Assembly: GCA_016869335.1 (NCBI GenBank) | Contig: VGEJ01000018.1 | Coordinates: 1 to 16,541 of the forward strand | Length of the DNA: 16,541 bases | Reading direction: 5' to 3' | Source of the DNA: Alphaproteobacteria bacterium | Lineage (GTDB): Bacteria; Pseudomonadota; Alphaproteobacteria; VGEJ01 | Shown here: piece by piece, positions 1 to 8,800 of the stretch | How positions within the stretch are numbered: the stretch's first letter is position 1 | How the letters are laid out: every line of letters starts with the position of its first letter | Made by a program: the position numbers and the translations under genes | Notes under the pieces: generated by a model | What the model saw: only the letters and a program-made list of their open reading frames with translations | Told to the model about the DNA's origin: nothing | Database searches by the model: none

Positions 1-400
1 AGGCGCAACCGCGGTGCGGGCCTTCGCGCTGCTCTCCGCCGCCACCGTTGCGGCCGTGCACGTCCTCGTGGTTCCGGCCGCCGCCGACTATGATCTTGCA
101 CCGGTCGCCGCCCGCCTGAGCGCCTGGGAGCGCGAAGGCCGCGCGCTCGCGCATCTCGGCAACTACCATGGCCAGTACGGCTACGTGGCCCGCCTCGAAC
201 ACCCGATCGCGATCGTCACGCCCGATGGTGCGCCGGGGTGGGCGCATGACAACCCCGGTGGTCGCCTCATCGTGTACTACCGCGACCTGCCGGAAGACGT
301 TACGGCAGCGCTCTTCGTGCAGCCGTTTCGCGGCCGCACGTTGGTCGTGTGGGATGCCGCCGCCATCGCGGCCACCCCCGAGCTCGCGACATTCCGCTGA
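1..400 (+). CDS. ArnT/PMT-like membrane glycosyltransferase, C-terminal end (5' partial)
   Basis: The frame is open to the left edge, so this is probably the last ~130 residues of a longer gene. What is seen: one hydrophobic helix (residues ~3-24 counted from the GTG at 14), then a soluble tail with HLGNYHGQYGYVARL and a WAHDNPGG...VVYYRDLP stretch. From memory, this tail resembles the C-terminus of ArnT/dolichyl-phosphate-mannose mannosyltransferase-like (GT-83/39) inner-membrane enzymes, which move sugars from polyprenyl-phosphate donors onto envelope lipids. It ends in TGA at 398-400, one base from the stop of the convergent Sel1 gene. The alternative is a small secreted protein starting at GTG 14, since the helix could pass for a signal peptide and an AGGCG lies just upstream. 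The upstream open frame and the tail motif make a truncated glycosyltransferase likelier. The catalytic domain is outside the window. Confidence 0.6.
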   Translation, partial: GATAVRAFALLSAATVAAVHVLVVPAAADYDLAPVAARLSAWEREGRALAHLGNYHGQYGYVARLEHPIAIVTPDGAPGWAHDNPGGRLIVYYRDLPEDVTAALFVQPFRGRTLVVWDAAAIAATPELATFR

Positions 401-401
401 C

Positions 402-905
402 TCAGGGCTCGGCCGCGAGCCCGGCCGCGATGGGCTGCCAGCCGCGCGCGAGCCGACTCGCCTCCTCGATCTCGTCCCGAGTCATGGAGTGGGCGGCGAA
501 CTCGCGGAGGAACAAGGCCCGCTGTTCGATCAAGGGCACGCTGCTCTCGGCGGCAACCGTCAGCCACATGTATGCCGCGACGAGGTCGGTCAGGACGCCG
601 CGACCCTCGACGAACAGCGAGCCATAGGCGAGCTGGGCCCCGGTGTGGCCCTGGCGCGCCGCCTTGTGAAACCAAGCCGCTGCCAGCGAGTCGTCGCGCG
701 GCACACCCTTGCCGTAGAAGTACATCGCCCCGAGCATGAACTCGGCGTCGCGGTCGCCGCGCTCGCTCAGCGGCAGGAACTCCTTGAGCGCATCGTCGTA
801 GCGCCCGGCATCGTAGGCGCGCACGCCCTCGCCGTAGCCCGCAGCGGCGGGCGCGGACGGGCCGCACAGGACGACGAACGCGAGAAGCAGCCAGCGCACG
901 GGCAA
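402..905 (-). CDS. Secreted Sel1-repeat (TPR-like) protein
   Basis: A 167-residue protein starting at TTG 905, with GAGGGA just upstream on the minus strand. Residues 1-22 are a clear signal peptide (VRWLLLAFVV core, cleavage after APAAA), so it is probably periplasmic. A TPR-like helix pair (~23-50) is followed by two Sel1-like repeats: AEFMLGAMYFYGKGVPRD at ~54-71 and AQLAYGSLFVEGRGVLTD at ~90-107, each followed by an alanine-rich A..W/AYMW..A helix. Sel1 repeats form alpha-solenoids that hold other proteins, and no enzymatic role is expected. It lies downstream of the type III PKS and methyltransferase genes on the same strand, and the methyltransferase frame overlaps its first 139 nt. The signal peptide supports this start and argues that the Sel1 frame is the real one in the overlap. 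Its partner and pathway are unknown. Confidence 0.82.
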   Translation of the reverse strand: MPVRWLLLAFVVLCGPSAPAAAGYGEGVRAYDAGRYDDALKEFLPLSERGDRDAEFMLGAMYFYGKGVPRDDSLAAAWFHKAARQGHTGAQLAYGSLFVEGRGVLTDLVAAYMWLTVAAESSVPLIEQRALFLREFAAHSMTRDEIEEASRLARGWQPIAAGLAAEP

Positions 906-1444
906 GATCCCTCGGCGGCCCCGAGTCTAACGCGGTCCGCCGACGGCGCCCAGCCTGGCCGGCGCAGTGCCCGATCCTCGACGCGAACGCGGTGCCACAG
1001 GAGCGCGAGATTGGCCAGCGAGAACGCGGCCGCAACCGCCCAGGCGCCGAAGGCCAGCGGCAGCAGTGCGATCTCGGCGGCGACGATCGCATAGTTGGGA
1101 TGGCGCATGAAGCGATAGGGGCCGCGGCGCACGAGCGCGGCTCCGGGTACGGTGATGACGCGCGTCGTCCAATAGCGCCCGAGGCTGACGATCACCCATA
1201 GCCGGGCCACCTGTAGAGCGCCGAACACCACAAGCATCGTCCAGTCAATGGCGGCACCCGGGTCGATGGCAAGCGCGATCGTCGCGAGCCAAGCGCCATG
1301 CAGCAGCACGAACAGCGGGTAGTGGCGCCGCCCGTGCTCGATGCCACCGCTGGCGAGCAGCGCCCGGGTGTTGCGCCGCGCCAGGGCCATCTCGGCCAAA
1401 CGCTGCACCGCAACGGCGAGAAGGATCCAGTAGGGCACGCTCAT
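767..1444 (-). CDS. Isoprenylcysteine carboxyl methyltransferase (ICMT)-family protein
   Basis: Integral-membrane methyltransferase of the ICMT/PEMT superfamily. The family signature GPYRFMRHPNY is at residues ~108-118, with hydrophobic segments at ~4-16, 42-60, 66-86 and 118-150. It starts at ATG 1444, overlapping the PKS stop as ATGA, so the two are translationally coupled. In Bacillus subtilis the analogous pair BpsA/BpsB makes and O-methylates alkylpyrones. By analogy this protein probably uses S-adenosylmethionine to methylate the product of the neighbouring PKS. Oddity: recognisable ICMT sequence stops near HRVRVEDRAL (~151-160). The frame then continues about 65 residues without family-like sequence, the last ~45 inside the Sel1 gene. 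A TAG in another frame at 927-929 sits where such a protein would normally end. A one-base indel, or loss of the original stop, could explain the extension. Confidence 0.8.
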   Translation of the reverse strand: MSVPYWILLAVAVQRLAEMALARRNTRALLASGGIEHGRRHYPLFVLLHGAWLATIALAIDPGAAIDWTMLVVFGALQVARLWVIVSLGRYWTTRVITVPGAALVRRGPYRFMRHPNYAIVAAEIALLPLAFGAWAVAAAFSLANLALLWHRVRVEDRALRRPGWAPSADRVRLGAAEGSCPCAGCFSRSSSCAARPRPPLRATARACAPTMPGATTMRSRSSCR

Positions 1445-2487
1445 TCGGTGTCCAGGAGCAGCATGGCGAGCGTGAACCCGGGTCCGAGCGAGGACAGGAG
1501 ATGGCGGCCGCGCCGGCCTTTCGTGAGCGCCGTCTCGAGCACGAACAGGACGGTGGCCGCCGACATGTTGCCGTAGCGCCGCAACACCCAGCGAGCCTCG
1601 GCGAGGCCGCCCGCGGGAAGGCCGAGCACCTCTTCGAGCGCGTCGAGCACCTTGGCGCCACCCGGGTGGCAGACGAAGGTGACGATGTCGTCGAGGTCGA
1701 GCCTTTGGCGCTCGAGGAATGCCATCGTCGCCGCTCGCATGTTGTCGCGCACCAAGGTCGGGATATCGCTGGAGAACAGCACCCCGAAGCCATCATCGCC
1801 GATCGTCCAGCCCATGATATCGAGCGAGTCGGCCCAGGTGTGCTCGTGGGCAGCGAGGAGCGCCGGGCCGTGGCCGGCCGTGCTGATCACGGCCGCGGCG
1901 GCCCCATCGCCGAACAGGGCGGTCGCCACCGCGTTGCTCTTGGAGATGTCGAGGTTGCGGAACGTCAGGCCGCATAGCTCGACAACGAGAAACAAGTAAT
2001 GGCGACCGGGCTCGGCTCGCGCGAGCTGGGCGGTCCGCGCTAGACCGATCACGCCCCCGGCACAGCCGAGCCCGAACATCGGCAGGCGCTGCACGTCGCG
2101 TCGCATCGCCAGTCGCTCCATGACCAAGGCATCGAGGCTGGGTGTCGCGATGCCAGTGCTCGATACCGCGACGATGCCGTCGATATCGGTGACCGCGAGT
2201 CCGGCCGCGGCGATCGCGCTCCTCGCGGCGGCGCACAGGAGATCGACCGCATGGGTGAGGTAGAGCGCGTTGCGCTCGCCGAAGCCATGCGGCTCGGCGT
2301 ACCAGGCCATCGGGACGCAGGAGTGGCGGCGGGCGATCTGGGTATTGCCGAACAGCGCCTCGAGCCGCGCGGCAGCGCCGAAGGCGCGTCCGAAGTGCGC
2401 CGCGGCCGCACGGGCTGCATCCCCCTGGTCGATGACGTGGGGCGGGACGGCCGTGGCGAGCGAGCGCAGACGCGGCGGGTCGGTCAT
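1441..2487 (-). CDS. Type III polyketide synthase (chalcone synthase-like)
   Basis: A 348-residue homodimeric ketosynthase of the thiolase fold, predicted to extend an acyl-CoA starter with malonyl-CoA to alkylpyrones or alkylresorcinol-type products. The catalytic triad is visible: Cys142 in FGLGCAGG, His274 in VCHPGG and Asn307 in RYGNMSAAT. The C-terminal SSLGPGFTLAMLLL loop is also typical, and the length matches the family. I chose ATG 2487 (protein begins MTDPPRLRSLA) because a GAGGG lies 11 nt upstream; a GTG 33 nt further up would only add a basic, unconserved tail. It is the first gene of a leftward operon, coupled to the ICMT-like gene by a 4-nt overlap. Starter unit and product cannot be told from sequence. 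In related bacteria such lipids occur in membranes or resting cells. Confidence 0.93.
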   Translation of the reverse strand: MTDPPRLRSLATAVPPHVIDQGDAARAAAAHFGRAFGAAARLEALFGNTQIARRHSCVPMAWYAEPHGFGERNALYLTHAVDLLCAAARSAIAAAGLAVTDIDGIVAVSSTGIATPSLDALVMERLAMRRDVQRLPMFGLGCAGGVIGLARTAQLARAEPGRHYLFLVVELCGLTFRNLDISKSNAVATALFGDGAAAAVISTAGHGPALLAAHEHTWADSLDIMGWTIGDDGFGVLFSSDIPTLVRDNMRAATMAFLERQRLDLDDIVTFVCHPGGAKVLDALEEVLGLPAGGLAEARWVLRRYGNMSAATVLFVLETALTKGRRGRHLLSSLGPGFTLAMLLLDTE

Positions 2488-2532
2488 GGTGAAAACTACC
2501 CTCGAAGAGCGCCGGCGCACACGGTGGCGAAC

Positions 2533-2561
2533 TGGACTCTAGCGTGGGGTCCCCCTATATG
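2533..2561 (+). promoter_or_regulatory. Candidate sigma70-type promoter for the DUF502 gene
   Basis: TGGACT at 2533-2538 and TATATG at 2556-2561 are separated by 17 bp, each 4/6 to consensus. The spacer carries a GGGGTCCCC palindrome. Transcription would start near 2568. A small GCGCC-TGCT-GGCGC hairpin (2571-2584) would then sit in the leader, just before the ATG at 2596. Spacing is ideal but both boxes are only moderate. Confidence 0.35.
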
Positions 2562-2595
2562 ACAGCACTCGCGCCTGCTGGCGCCGTTGGGGACC

Positions 2596-3351
2596 ATGAA
2601 GGAAGAGCGCAGGGGCGGCCCGCCCGCGGCCGACAAGACGCTGCCGCCGCATGTGATCAAGCCAGGCTCGCCCTCTTTCCCGCGGCGGCTGCGCACCTAT
2701 TTCCTGACCGGGATCGTCGTGACCGGGCCAATCGGCATCACGATCTATCTCGTGTGGGTCACCGTGGCGTTCATCGACGCCAAGGTCACACCGCTCATCC
2801 CGACGCGCTACAACCCCGAGAGCTATCTGCCGTTCGACATACCAGGGCTCGGCGTCGTGGTGGCTTTGGTCGGGCTGACACTCGTCGGGTTTGTTTCGGT
2901 GCACCTGCTGGGCCGCACCGTACTCCACCTCGGCGATCGGATCGTCAAGCGCATGCCCGTCGTGCGCTCGATCTACGGCACGCTCAAGCAGATCTTCGAG
3001 ACGGTGCTGGCGCAGTCTTCGACCTCGTTCCGGGAGGTCGTGCTGTTCGAGTACCCGCGCAAGGGGACCTGGGTCCTCGGTTTCGTGACCGGCGCCACCA
3101 GGGGCGAGATCCAGAGCCTGACCGAGGGCGAGATGGTCAACGTGTTCGTGCCGACGACGCCGAATCCGACCTCGGGGTTTCTCCTGTTCGTACCCCGGCG
3201 TGATCTGGTGACGCTCGCGATGTCGGTCGAGGATGGCATCAAGCTGGTGATATCAGGCGGTCTAGTGTCCCCGGAGGCCAGCGTCGAGCCGCTGCGTCCC
3301 GACTTGGCGGCGACCCACCGGGTCGACGGGCGCGAGGGCGTCGGCGGCTAA
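2596..3351 (+). CDS. DUF502 family inner-membrane protein
   Basis: A 251-residue protein of the DUF502 family. The N-terminus is charged and proline-rich (~1-30). Two transmembrane helices follow, at ~36-58 (YFLTGIVVTGPIGITIYLVW) and ~84-106. A conserved cytoplasmic or periplasmic domain contains RMPVVRSIYGTLKQI (~119-133) and VFVPTTPNPTSGF (~183-195), the hallmark blocks of the family. The family has no settled biochemical function; a membrane-stress or envelope role is only conjecture. I chose ATG 2596 over the TTG nine bases upstream because GGGGA precedes the ATG and nothing precedes the TTG. Its stop TAA overlaps the recG stop by three bases (CTAA at 3348-3351). It is transcribed divergently from the PKS operon, and no functional link is visible. 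Confidence 0.87.
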   Translation: MKEERRGGPPAADKTLPPHVIKPGSPSFPRRLRTYFLTGIVVTGPIGITIYLVWVTVAFIDAKVTPLIPTRYNPESYLPFDIPGLGVVVALVGLTLVGFVSVHLLGRTVLHLGDRIVKRMPVVRSIYGTLKQIFETVLAQSSTSFREVVLFEYPRKGTWVLGFVTGATRGEIQSLTEGEMVNVFVPTTPNPTSGFLLFVPRRDLVTLAMSVEDGIKLVISGGLVSPEASVEPLRPDLAATHRVDGREGVGG

Positions 3352-5441
3352 CCCGAGCGCAGATAGGCGACCGCCGCGTCGCGTTCAAAGAGATAGAGCA
3401 GCACGCGCAGCGCTTCGCCGCGCGGGCTGGTCAGCATCGGATCGCGCGCGAGCACGAGGGCGCTGTCATCGCGCGCGGCCGACAGCAGATCGGCATGGAG
3501 CGACAGATCGGCGATCCGAAACTCTGGCAGGCCGCTCTGGCGGGTGCCAAGGACCTCGCCGGGTCCGCGCAGCCTGAGGTCCTCTTCGGCGATGCGAAAC
3601 CCGTCGTCAGTTTCGCGCAGAATGCGCAGCCGAGCGCGCGCCGCTTCGCCGAGCGGCGTGGCATAGAGCAACAGGCAGGAAGACGGACGATCGCTTCGTC
3701 CGACCCGCCCGCGCAACTGATGGAGCTGGGCCAGCCCGAAGCGCTCGGCCTGCTCGATCACGATCGTAGTCGCCTCCGGCACATCGATGCCGACCTCGAT
3801 GACCGTGGTCGCGACCAGGATCGGCGTCGCACCCGAGGTGAACGCCGCGATGGCGGCATCGCGCTCGCTGCCCGGCATCCGTCCGTGCACCAGCCCGATC
3901 GGGCGACCGAGCTCGGTCGCAAGGGCCTCGCGGCGGGCGACGGCGGCGGCGAGATCGGTCGTCTCGCTCTCCGACACCAGCGGGCAGACCCAGTAGACAC
4001 GATCGCCCGAGGCAATGCGGCGCGCCATCGCGGCCACGACTTCGCTCAGCCGGCTCGCGGGCAGGGCGCGCGTGGCGATGCGCCGCCGCCCGGGCGGTTT
4101 CTCGATCAAGCGCGACACGTCCATGTCACCGTAAGCGGTCAGCGTGAGGGTGCGGGGAATGGGGGTTGCGGTCATGACCAGCATGTCTGGCGCGTTGGTG
4201 GCGGCGCCGCCCTTAGCCGACAGCGCCAGACGCTGGTGGACGCCGAAGCGATGCTGTTCGTCGATCACGATGAGCGCGAGGTCGCGGAACGTCACCTCGT
4301 CCTGGAACAGCGCGTGGGTGCCGACGAGGATGTGGATCGCGCCGCCCGCGAGCTCGGCCAGCGCCGCGGCGCGCTCGCGGCCGCGGTCGCGCCCGGTCAG
4401 CACGGCGATGCGCACTCCGGCCCGCGCGGCCAACGGCGCCAGGGCGGCATGGTGCTGCCGCGCCAGCATCTCGGTTGGGGCCATGAGCGCAGCCTGAGCG
4501 CCGGCCTCGACCGCGATCAGCATCGCCATCAGCGCCGCGACCGTCTTGCCCGAGCCGACGTCGCCCTGGAGCAGGCGCAGCATGCGCGTCGGGCGCGCCA
4601 TGTCGGCGCTGATCTCGGCCAGGGCCCGATCTTGCGCCGCGGTCAACCGATAGGGCAGGGCGGCGATCACCCGCTCGCGCATGCGGCCATCGCCGCGGAT
4701 CGTGCGACCCGGCACCGCGCGGTTGCGCACGCGGATGAGCGCCAGCGCGAGCTGGTTCGAGAGCAGCTCGTCGTAGGCGAGGCGCGCCCGTGCTGGTGCC
4801 TGGGGCAGAAGATCATCGGCACTCTGTGGCGCATGGACGGCACGGACGGCGGCAGCGAAGTCGGGCCAGCCGTGGCGTTCGCGCCAGCACGGGTCCTGCC
4901 ACTCGGGCAGCGCCGGCACCCGCTGCAGCGCTGCCTGGATCGCCCGCGCCAGCGGCTTGAGCCCCAGTCCGGCCCGCAGCGGATAGGTCGGCTCGATCGC
5001 CTTGAGGGTGCTGAGCTCGTCGAGCGGCCCGATGTGGTCCGGGTGGGTGATCTGAACTTGCGCGCCGTAGTGCTCGACGGTGCCGCTGACCACCCGTACC
5101 TCGCCGAGGGGCAGGACCCGGGTCAGGTAGTCCGGCCGGGCGTGGAAAAAGACGAGAAACAGCGCGCCGCTGTCGTCCGCACAGCGGACCTTGTACGGCA
5201 TGCGCGCGGTGCGCGGTGGCAGATGCTGCTCCACCCGAACTGTCAGGGTCGCGATGGCTCCGGCACGCGCCTCGGCGACGCGCGGTGCGTAGCGCCGGTC
5301 GAGCAGGCCGCTCGGGAGGTGCAACACCAGGTCGAGAACCCGCGGACCTGCGAGCTCCGCGATCAACCGCCCGGTCTTCGGCCAGACGCCCCGCACGGTC
5401 GCCAGCGGCGCGAACAAGGGAAACAGTATCTCCGGACGCAT
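3348..5441 (-). CDS. recG: ATP-dependent DNA helicase RecG
   Basis: A 697-residue superfamily-2 DNA translocase that regresses stalled replication forks and processes branched recombination intermediates. An N-terminal OB-fold wedge domain (~1-230) holds the IATLTVRVEQHLP and HYGAQVQITHPDHI strands. Helicase domain 1 has QGDVGSGKT (Walker A, 292-300), IDEQHRFGVHQR (box II, 393-404) and MTATPIPRTL (423-432). Domain 2 has LVATTVIEVGIDVPEAT (542-558) and the QLRGRVGRSDRPS arginine-finger motif. The TRG-like tail is intact (RLRGPGEVLGTRQSG). Full length for RecG. ATG 5441 is preferred: an AGAGG lies about 12 nt upstream, and a -10 sits 28-33 nt upstream. The longer TTG frame (to 5492) would place that -10 inside the gene. 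It is divergent from sdhE and mfd, a neighbourhood shared with other alphaproteobacteria. Confidence 0.97.
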   Translation of the reverse strand: MRPEILFPLFAPLATVRGVWPKTGRLIAELAGPRVLDLVLHLPSGLLDRRYAPRVAEARAGAIATLTVRVEQHLPPRTARMPYKVRCADDSGALFLVFFHARPDYLTRVLPLGEVRVVSGTVEHYGAQVQITHPDHIGPLDELSTLKAIEPTYPLRAGLGLKPLARAIQAALQRVPALPEWQDPCWRERHGWPDFAAAVRAVHAPQSADDLLPQAPARARLAYDELLSNQLALALIRVRNRAVPGRTIRGDGRMRERVIAALPYRLTAAQDRALAEISADMARPTRMLRLLQGDVGSGKTVAALMAMLIAVEAGAQAALMAPTEMLARQHHAALAPLAARAGVRIAVLTGRDRGRERAAALAELAGGAIHILVGTHALFQDEVTFRDLALIVIDEQHRFGVHQRLALSAKGGAATNAPDMLVMTATPIPRTLTLTAYGDMDVSRLIEKPPGRRRIATRALPASRLSEVVAAMARRIASGDRVYWVCPLVSESETTDLAAAVARREALATELGRPIGLVHGRMPGSERDAAIAAFTSGATPILVATTVIEVGIDVPEATTIVIEQAERFGLAQLHQLRGRVGRSDRPSSCLLLYATPLGEAARARLRILRETDDGFRIAEEDLRLRGPGEVLGTRQSGLPEFRIADLSLHADLLSAARDDSALVLARDPMLTSPRGEALRVLLYLFERDAAVAYLRSG

Positions 5442-5465
5442 CGGCCGCCGCCACCTCTGGCGAGC

Positions 5466-5475
5466 GATTATAATC
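5466..5475. promoter_or_regulatory. Symmetrical (bidirectional) -10 element between recG and sdhE
   Basis: GATTATAATC is a perfect 10-bp palindrome and reads TATAAT on both strands (5469-5474). The rightward transcript would start near 5481, 23 nt before sdhE; the leftward one near 5462, 21 nt before recG. No convincing -35 is seen at 17 bp in either direction. The arrangement fits the known class of bidirectional bacterial promoters built on a shared symmetrical -10. Confidence 0.5.
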
Positions 5476-5503
5476 CCGGGCGCGCCCTGCAAAGGATGGT
5501 GCG

Positions 5504-5803
5504 ATGACAGATCGACACGAGCAGCTCGACGCGGCCGCGGCGGTACGGCGCAAGCGGCTCCTGTTCCGAAGCACGCACCGCGGCATCAAGGAGCTGGACA
5601 TTCTGCTCGGCGGCTTTGCCGGGCGCCACCTCGATGCGCTGACCGCCAAACAGCTCGACCGCTACGAGGGCCTTCTCGAGGAAGCCGATCCCGATCTGCT
5701 GGCCTGGGTGGTCGGGCGCCGGCCGGTGCCCGCGGCGATCGACCACGACGTAATGACCATGTTGCGAGCATTCTGTGACTCCCGGCATTCCCGCGGCGAT
5801 TGA
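5504..5803 (+). CDS. sdhE: Succinate dehydrogenase assembly factor SdhE (YgfY/CptB, FAD flavinylation)
   Basis: A 99-residue helical protein that promotes covalent FAD attachment to the flavoprotein subunits of succinate dehydrogenase and fumarate reductase in the cytoplasm. The diagnostic RGxxE motif is seen in RSTHRGIKELDILLGGF (residues ~22-38; Arg26-Gly27 and Glu30). The DRYEGLLEEADPDLLAWVVGR block (~52-72) is the second conserved helix pair. It starts at ATG 5504 with AAAGGA at 5491-5496, an ideal spacing. The last 29 nt overlap the GTG start of mfd in another frame, so the two are co-transcribed and probably translationally coupled. Its place between recG and mfd is typical of alphaproteobacteria, although its role is respiratory and not in DNA repair. 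Confidence 0.93.
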   Translation: MTDRHEQLDAAAAVRRKRLLFRSTHRGIKELDILLGGFAGRHLDALTAKQLDRYEGLLEEADPDLLAWVVGRRPVPAAIDHDVMTMLRAFCDSRHSRGD

Positions 5804-8800
5804 CGAGGCGCTCAGCCACGGCCGCCGGCTCACCCTGGCCGGCGCACCCGAGGGCTACGACGCCGGTTTGATCGCGGCGGTCGCGGCCCGCGCCGTGGGC
5901 GGTGCGCTCCATATCGCGCGCGATGAGGGCCGCCTCAGCGCGACGGCCGAGGCGCTCCGCTTCTTTGCCCCCGTGGCCCAGGTGATCGAGATGCCGGGCT
6001 GGGACTGCATGCCCTACGACCGGGTCTCGCCGAACTTGGCGGTGGAGAGTCGGCGCATGCACGCACTGTGCCGCCTGCGCGAAGAACCGCGCGGTCCGCG
6101 GGTGATCCTGACGACGATCAACGCGACCTTGCAGCGTTTGCCGCCGCGCCAGGCGCTCACCGGCCGGCGCTATGCGCTGCGCGCCGGCGAGCGCATCGAC
6201 ACCGAGGCGCTGGCTACGTTCCTGGCGCACAATGGCTATGCGCGGGCCAGCGCCGTGCGCGATCCCGGCGACTATGCACTGCGCGGCGGCATTATCGATT
6301 TGTTCCCGCCGGGCCTCGCGGCACCGCTCCGCCTCGACCTGTTCGGCGACACCATCGAGAGCCTGCGCGCCTTCGACCCGCTGACCCAGCGGAGCCTCGC
6401 CGACCATGGACCGCTCGCGCTCGAGCCGGCGCGCGAGATTTCGCTTCATCCTGCTGCGATCGCCCGCTTCCGCGCCGGATTCACCGCGCGGTTCGGGGTC
6501 GTGAGTGACGATCCCCTCTACGAGTCGGTCGCGAGCGGCCGAGCGTATGTCGGCATGGAACATTGGCTGCCGTTGTTCTACGACGGGCTCGAGACACTGT
6601 TCGATCACGCCGAGGGCGCGGTTGTGATACTCGATCCCGGCGTCGAGGGCGCACGCGATGCGCGGCTCGAGATGATACGCGAGCACTACGAAGCGCGCCG
6701 AAAGAGCAGCTACAGCGGTGCGGTGGAGGCGCCCTATCGGCCGCTGCCGAGCGAACTCCTCTATCTCGATGGGGCGGAGTGGGAGCGGGCCTGCGCCGCG
6801 CGCCCGAGCGTGGTGCTGACCCCGTTCCAGGTCCCGGAAGCGGCCGGTGAAGCAACCGTCGTCGATGGCGGTGGCCGGCTCGGGCGGGACTTCGTCGCCG
6901 AGCGCAAGCACCCCGAGGGTGGGCTCTTCGACGTCGTCCGGGAACACATCGAGGACCGCCAGAGGCGCGGCCGGCGTGTCGCGATCGCTTGTTTCAGCAT
7001 CGGCTCGCGCGAGCGGTTGTCGGGGCTCCTTCAGGACCACGGGATGGCGCAACCTCGACCGATCGAGACGTGGGCCGATCTGCTCGGTCTGCCCGCGGAC
7101 GCCGTCGGCGTGACGGTCCTCGGTATCGAGCGCGGCTTCGAGACCACCGAGGCGGTGGTGATCGGCGAGCAGGACATCCTTGGCGAGCGGCTGTCGCGCC
7201 GCGGCAAACGCACACGGCGCGCCGAGAACCTGATCACCGAGGCCTCGAACCTCTCGCCCGGCGACTTCGTCGTCCACATCGACCACGGCATCGGCCGCTA
7301 TCAGGCGCTCGTCACGCTCGACGTCCAGGGAGCGCCGCACGATTGCCTGTGCATGATCTACGACGGCGGTGACAGGCTCTACGTGCCGGTCGAGAACATC
7401 GAGCTCCTGTCGCGGTACGGCTCGGCTGACAGCGAGGTTGCGCTCGACCGTCTCGGCGGCGGCGGCTGGCAGGCGCGCAAGGCGCGCGCCCGCAAGCGTA
7501 TTCGTGAGATGGCGGCCGAGCTGATCAAGGTGGCGGCCACACGCAAGCTCCGCACAGTCAATCCGGTGGCGACCCCGGACGGGCTCTATGCGGAGTTCTG
7601 TGCGCGCTTTGCGCACACCGAAACGGAGGATCAGGCTCGCGCCATCGCCGATGTGACGGGCGACCTCGCGGCGGGACGCCCCGCGGATCGCCTGATCTGC
7701 GGCGATGTCGGCTTTGGCAAGACCGAGGTCGCGCTGCGTTCGGCGTTCCTCGTCGCCTATTCCGGGCGGCAGGTGGCGGTGGTCGCCCCGACGACGCTGC
7801 TCTGCCGCCAGCACTTTCGGACCTTCGCCGAGCGTTTCGCCGGCCTGCCGATGCGCATCGGACAGCTGTCCCGCCTGGTGCCGACACGCGAGGCGGCCGA
7901 GACCAGGCGTGGGGTGGCAACGGGCGACATAGACATCGTCATCGGCACGCATGCCCTCCTCAGCAAGAGCATCGCCTTCAAGGATCTGGCGCTGCTGATC
8001 GTCGATGAGGAGCAGCACTTTGGCGTCGCGCACAAGGAACGGCTCAAGCTGCTCGCCGCCGACATCCACGTTCTCACGCTGACCGCAACGCCGATCCCGC
8101 GCACCCTGCAACTTGCCCTCACCGGGGTGCGCGAACTCAGCCTGATCGCGACGCCGCCCGTGGACCGCTTGGCGGTGCGGACCTTCATCATGCCGTTCGA
8201 CCGCGTCGCTGCGCGGGAGGCGCTCGTGCGCGAGCACTACCGCGGCGGCCAGTCGTTCTACGTCTGTCCGCGCATCGCCGATCTGCCGGACGCCGAGGAC
8301 TTCCTCCGCCGCGAGGTGCCCGAGGTCAAGTTCGGCGTCGCGCATGGCCAGCTCCCCGCCAGCGAGCTCGAAGCAGTGATGCAGGCGTTCTATGAGCGCC
8401 GTTTCGATGTGCTCGTCTGCACCGACATCATCGAGTCGGGGCTCGATATCCCGACCGCCAACACCCTGATCGTGCATCGCGCCGACATGTTCGGCTTGGC
8501 CCAGCTCTATCAGCTGCGCGGCCGCATCGGCCGATCGAAGGTTCGCGGCTATGCCTACTTCACGCTGCCGCCGCGGCGGACGCTGACCGTCAACGCCGAG
8601 CGCCGCCTTCAAGTGATGCAGTCGCTCGACGATCTTGGTGCCGGGTTCAGCCTGGCAAGTCACGATCTGGACATCCGAGGCGCCGGAAACCTGCTCGGTA
8701 GCGAGCAGTCGGGCCACATCCGCGAGGTCGGCTTCGAGCTCTATCAGCAGATGCTCGAGGAAGCGGTGGCATCGCTCCGCGCCGAGGTCGACGGCGAGGC

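Noticed and set aside
168..1094. A 308-codon plus-strand frame across the glycosyltransferase end, Sel1 and ICMT genes
   Set aside because: Arg/Ser/Pro-rich shadow translation that crosses the real stop junction; the minus-strand genes have a signal peptide and family motifs.
5442..5492. A 17-codon N-terminal extension of RecG from TTG 5492
   Set aside because: It would place the palindromic -10 inside the coding region and reach almost to the sdhE start. ATG 5441 has its own AGAGG and starts at family-like sequence.
3495..5507. A 670-codon plus-strand frame opposite recG
   Set aside because: Same codon-bias shadow effect; low-complexity charged translation and no family motif. recG explains the DNA fully.
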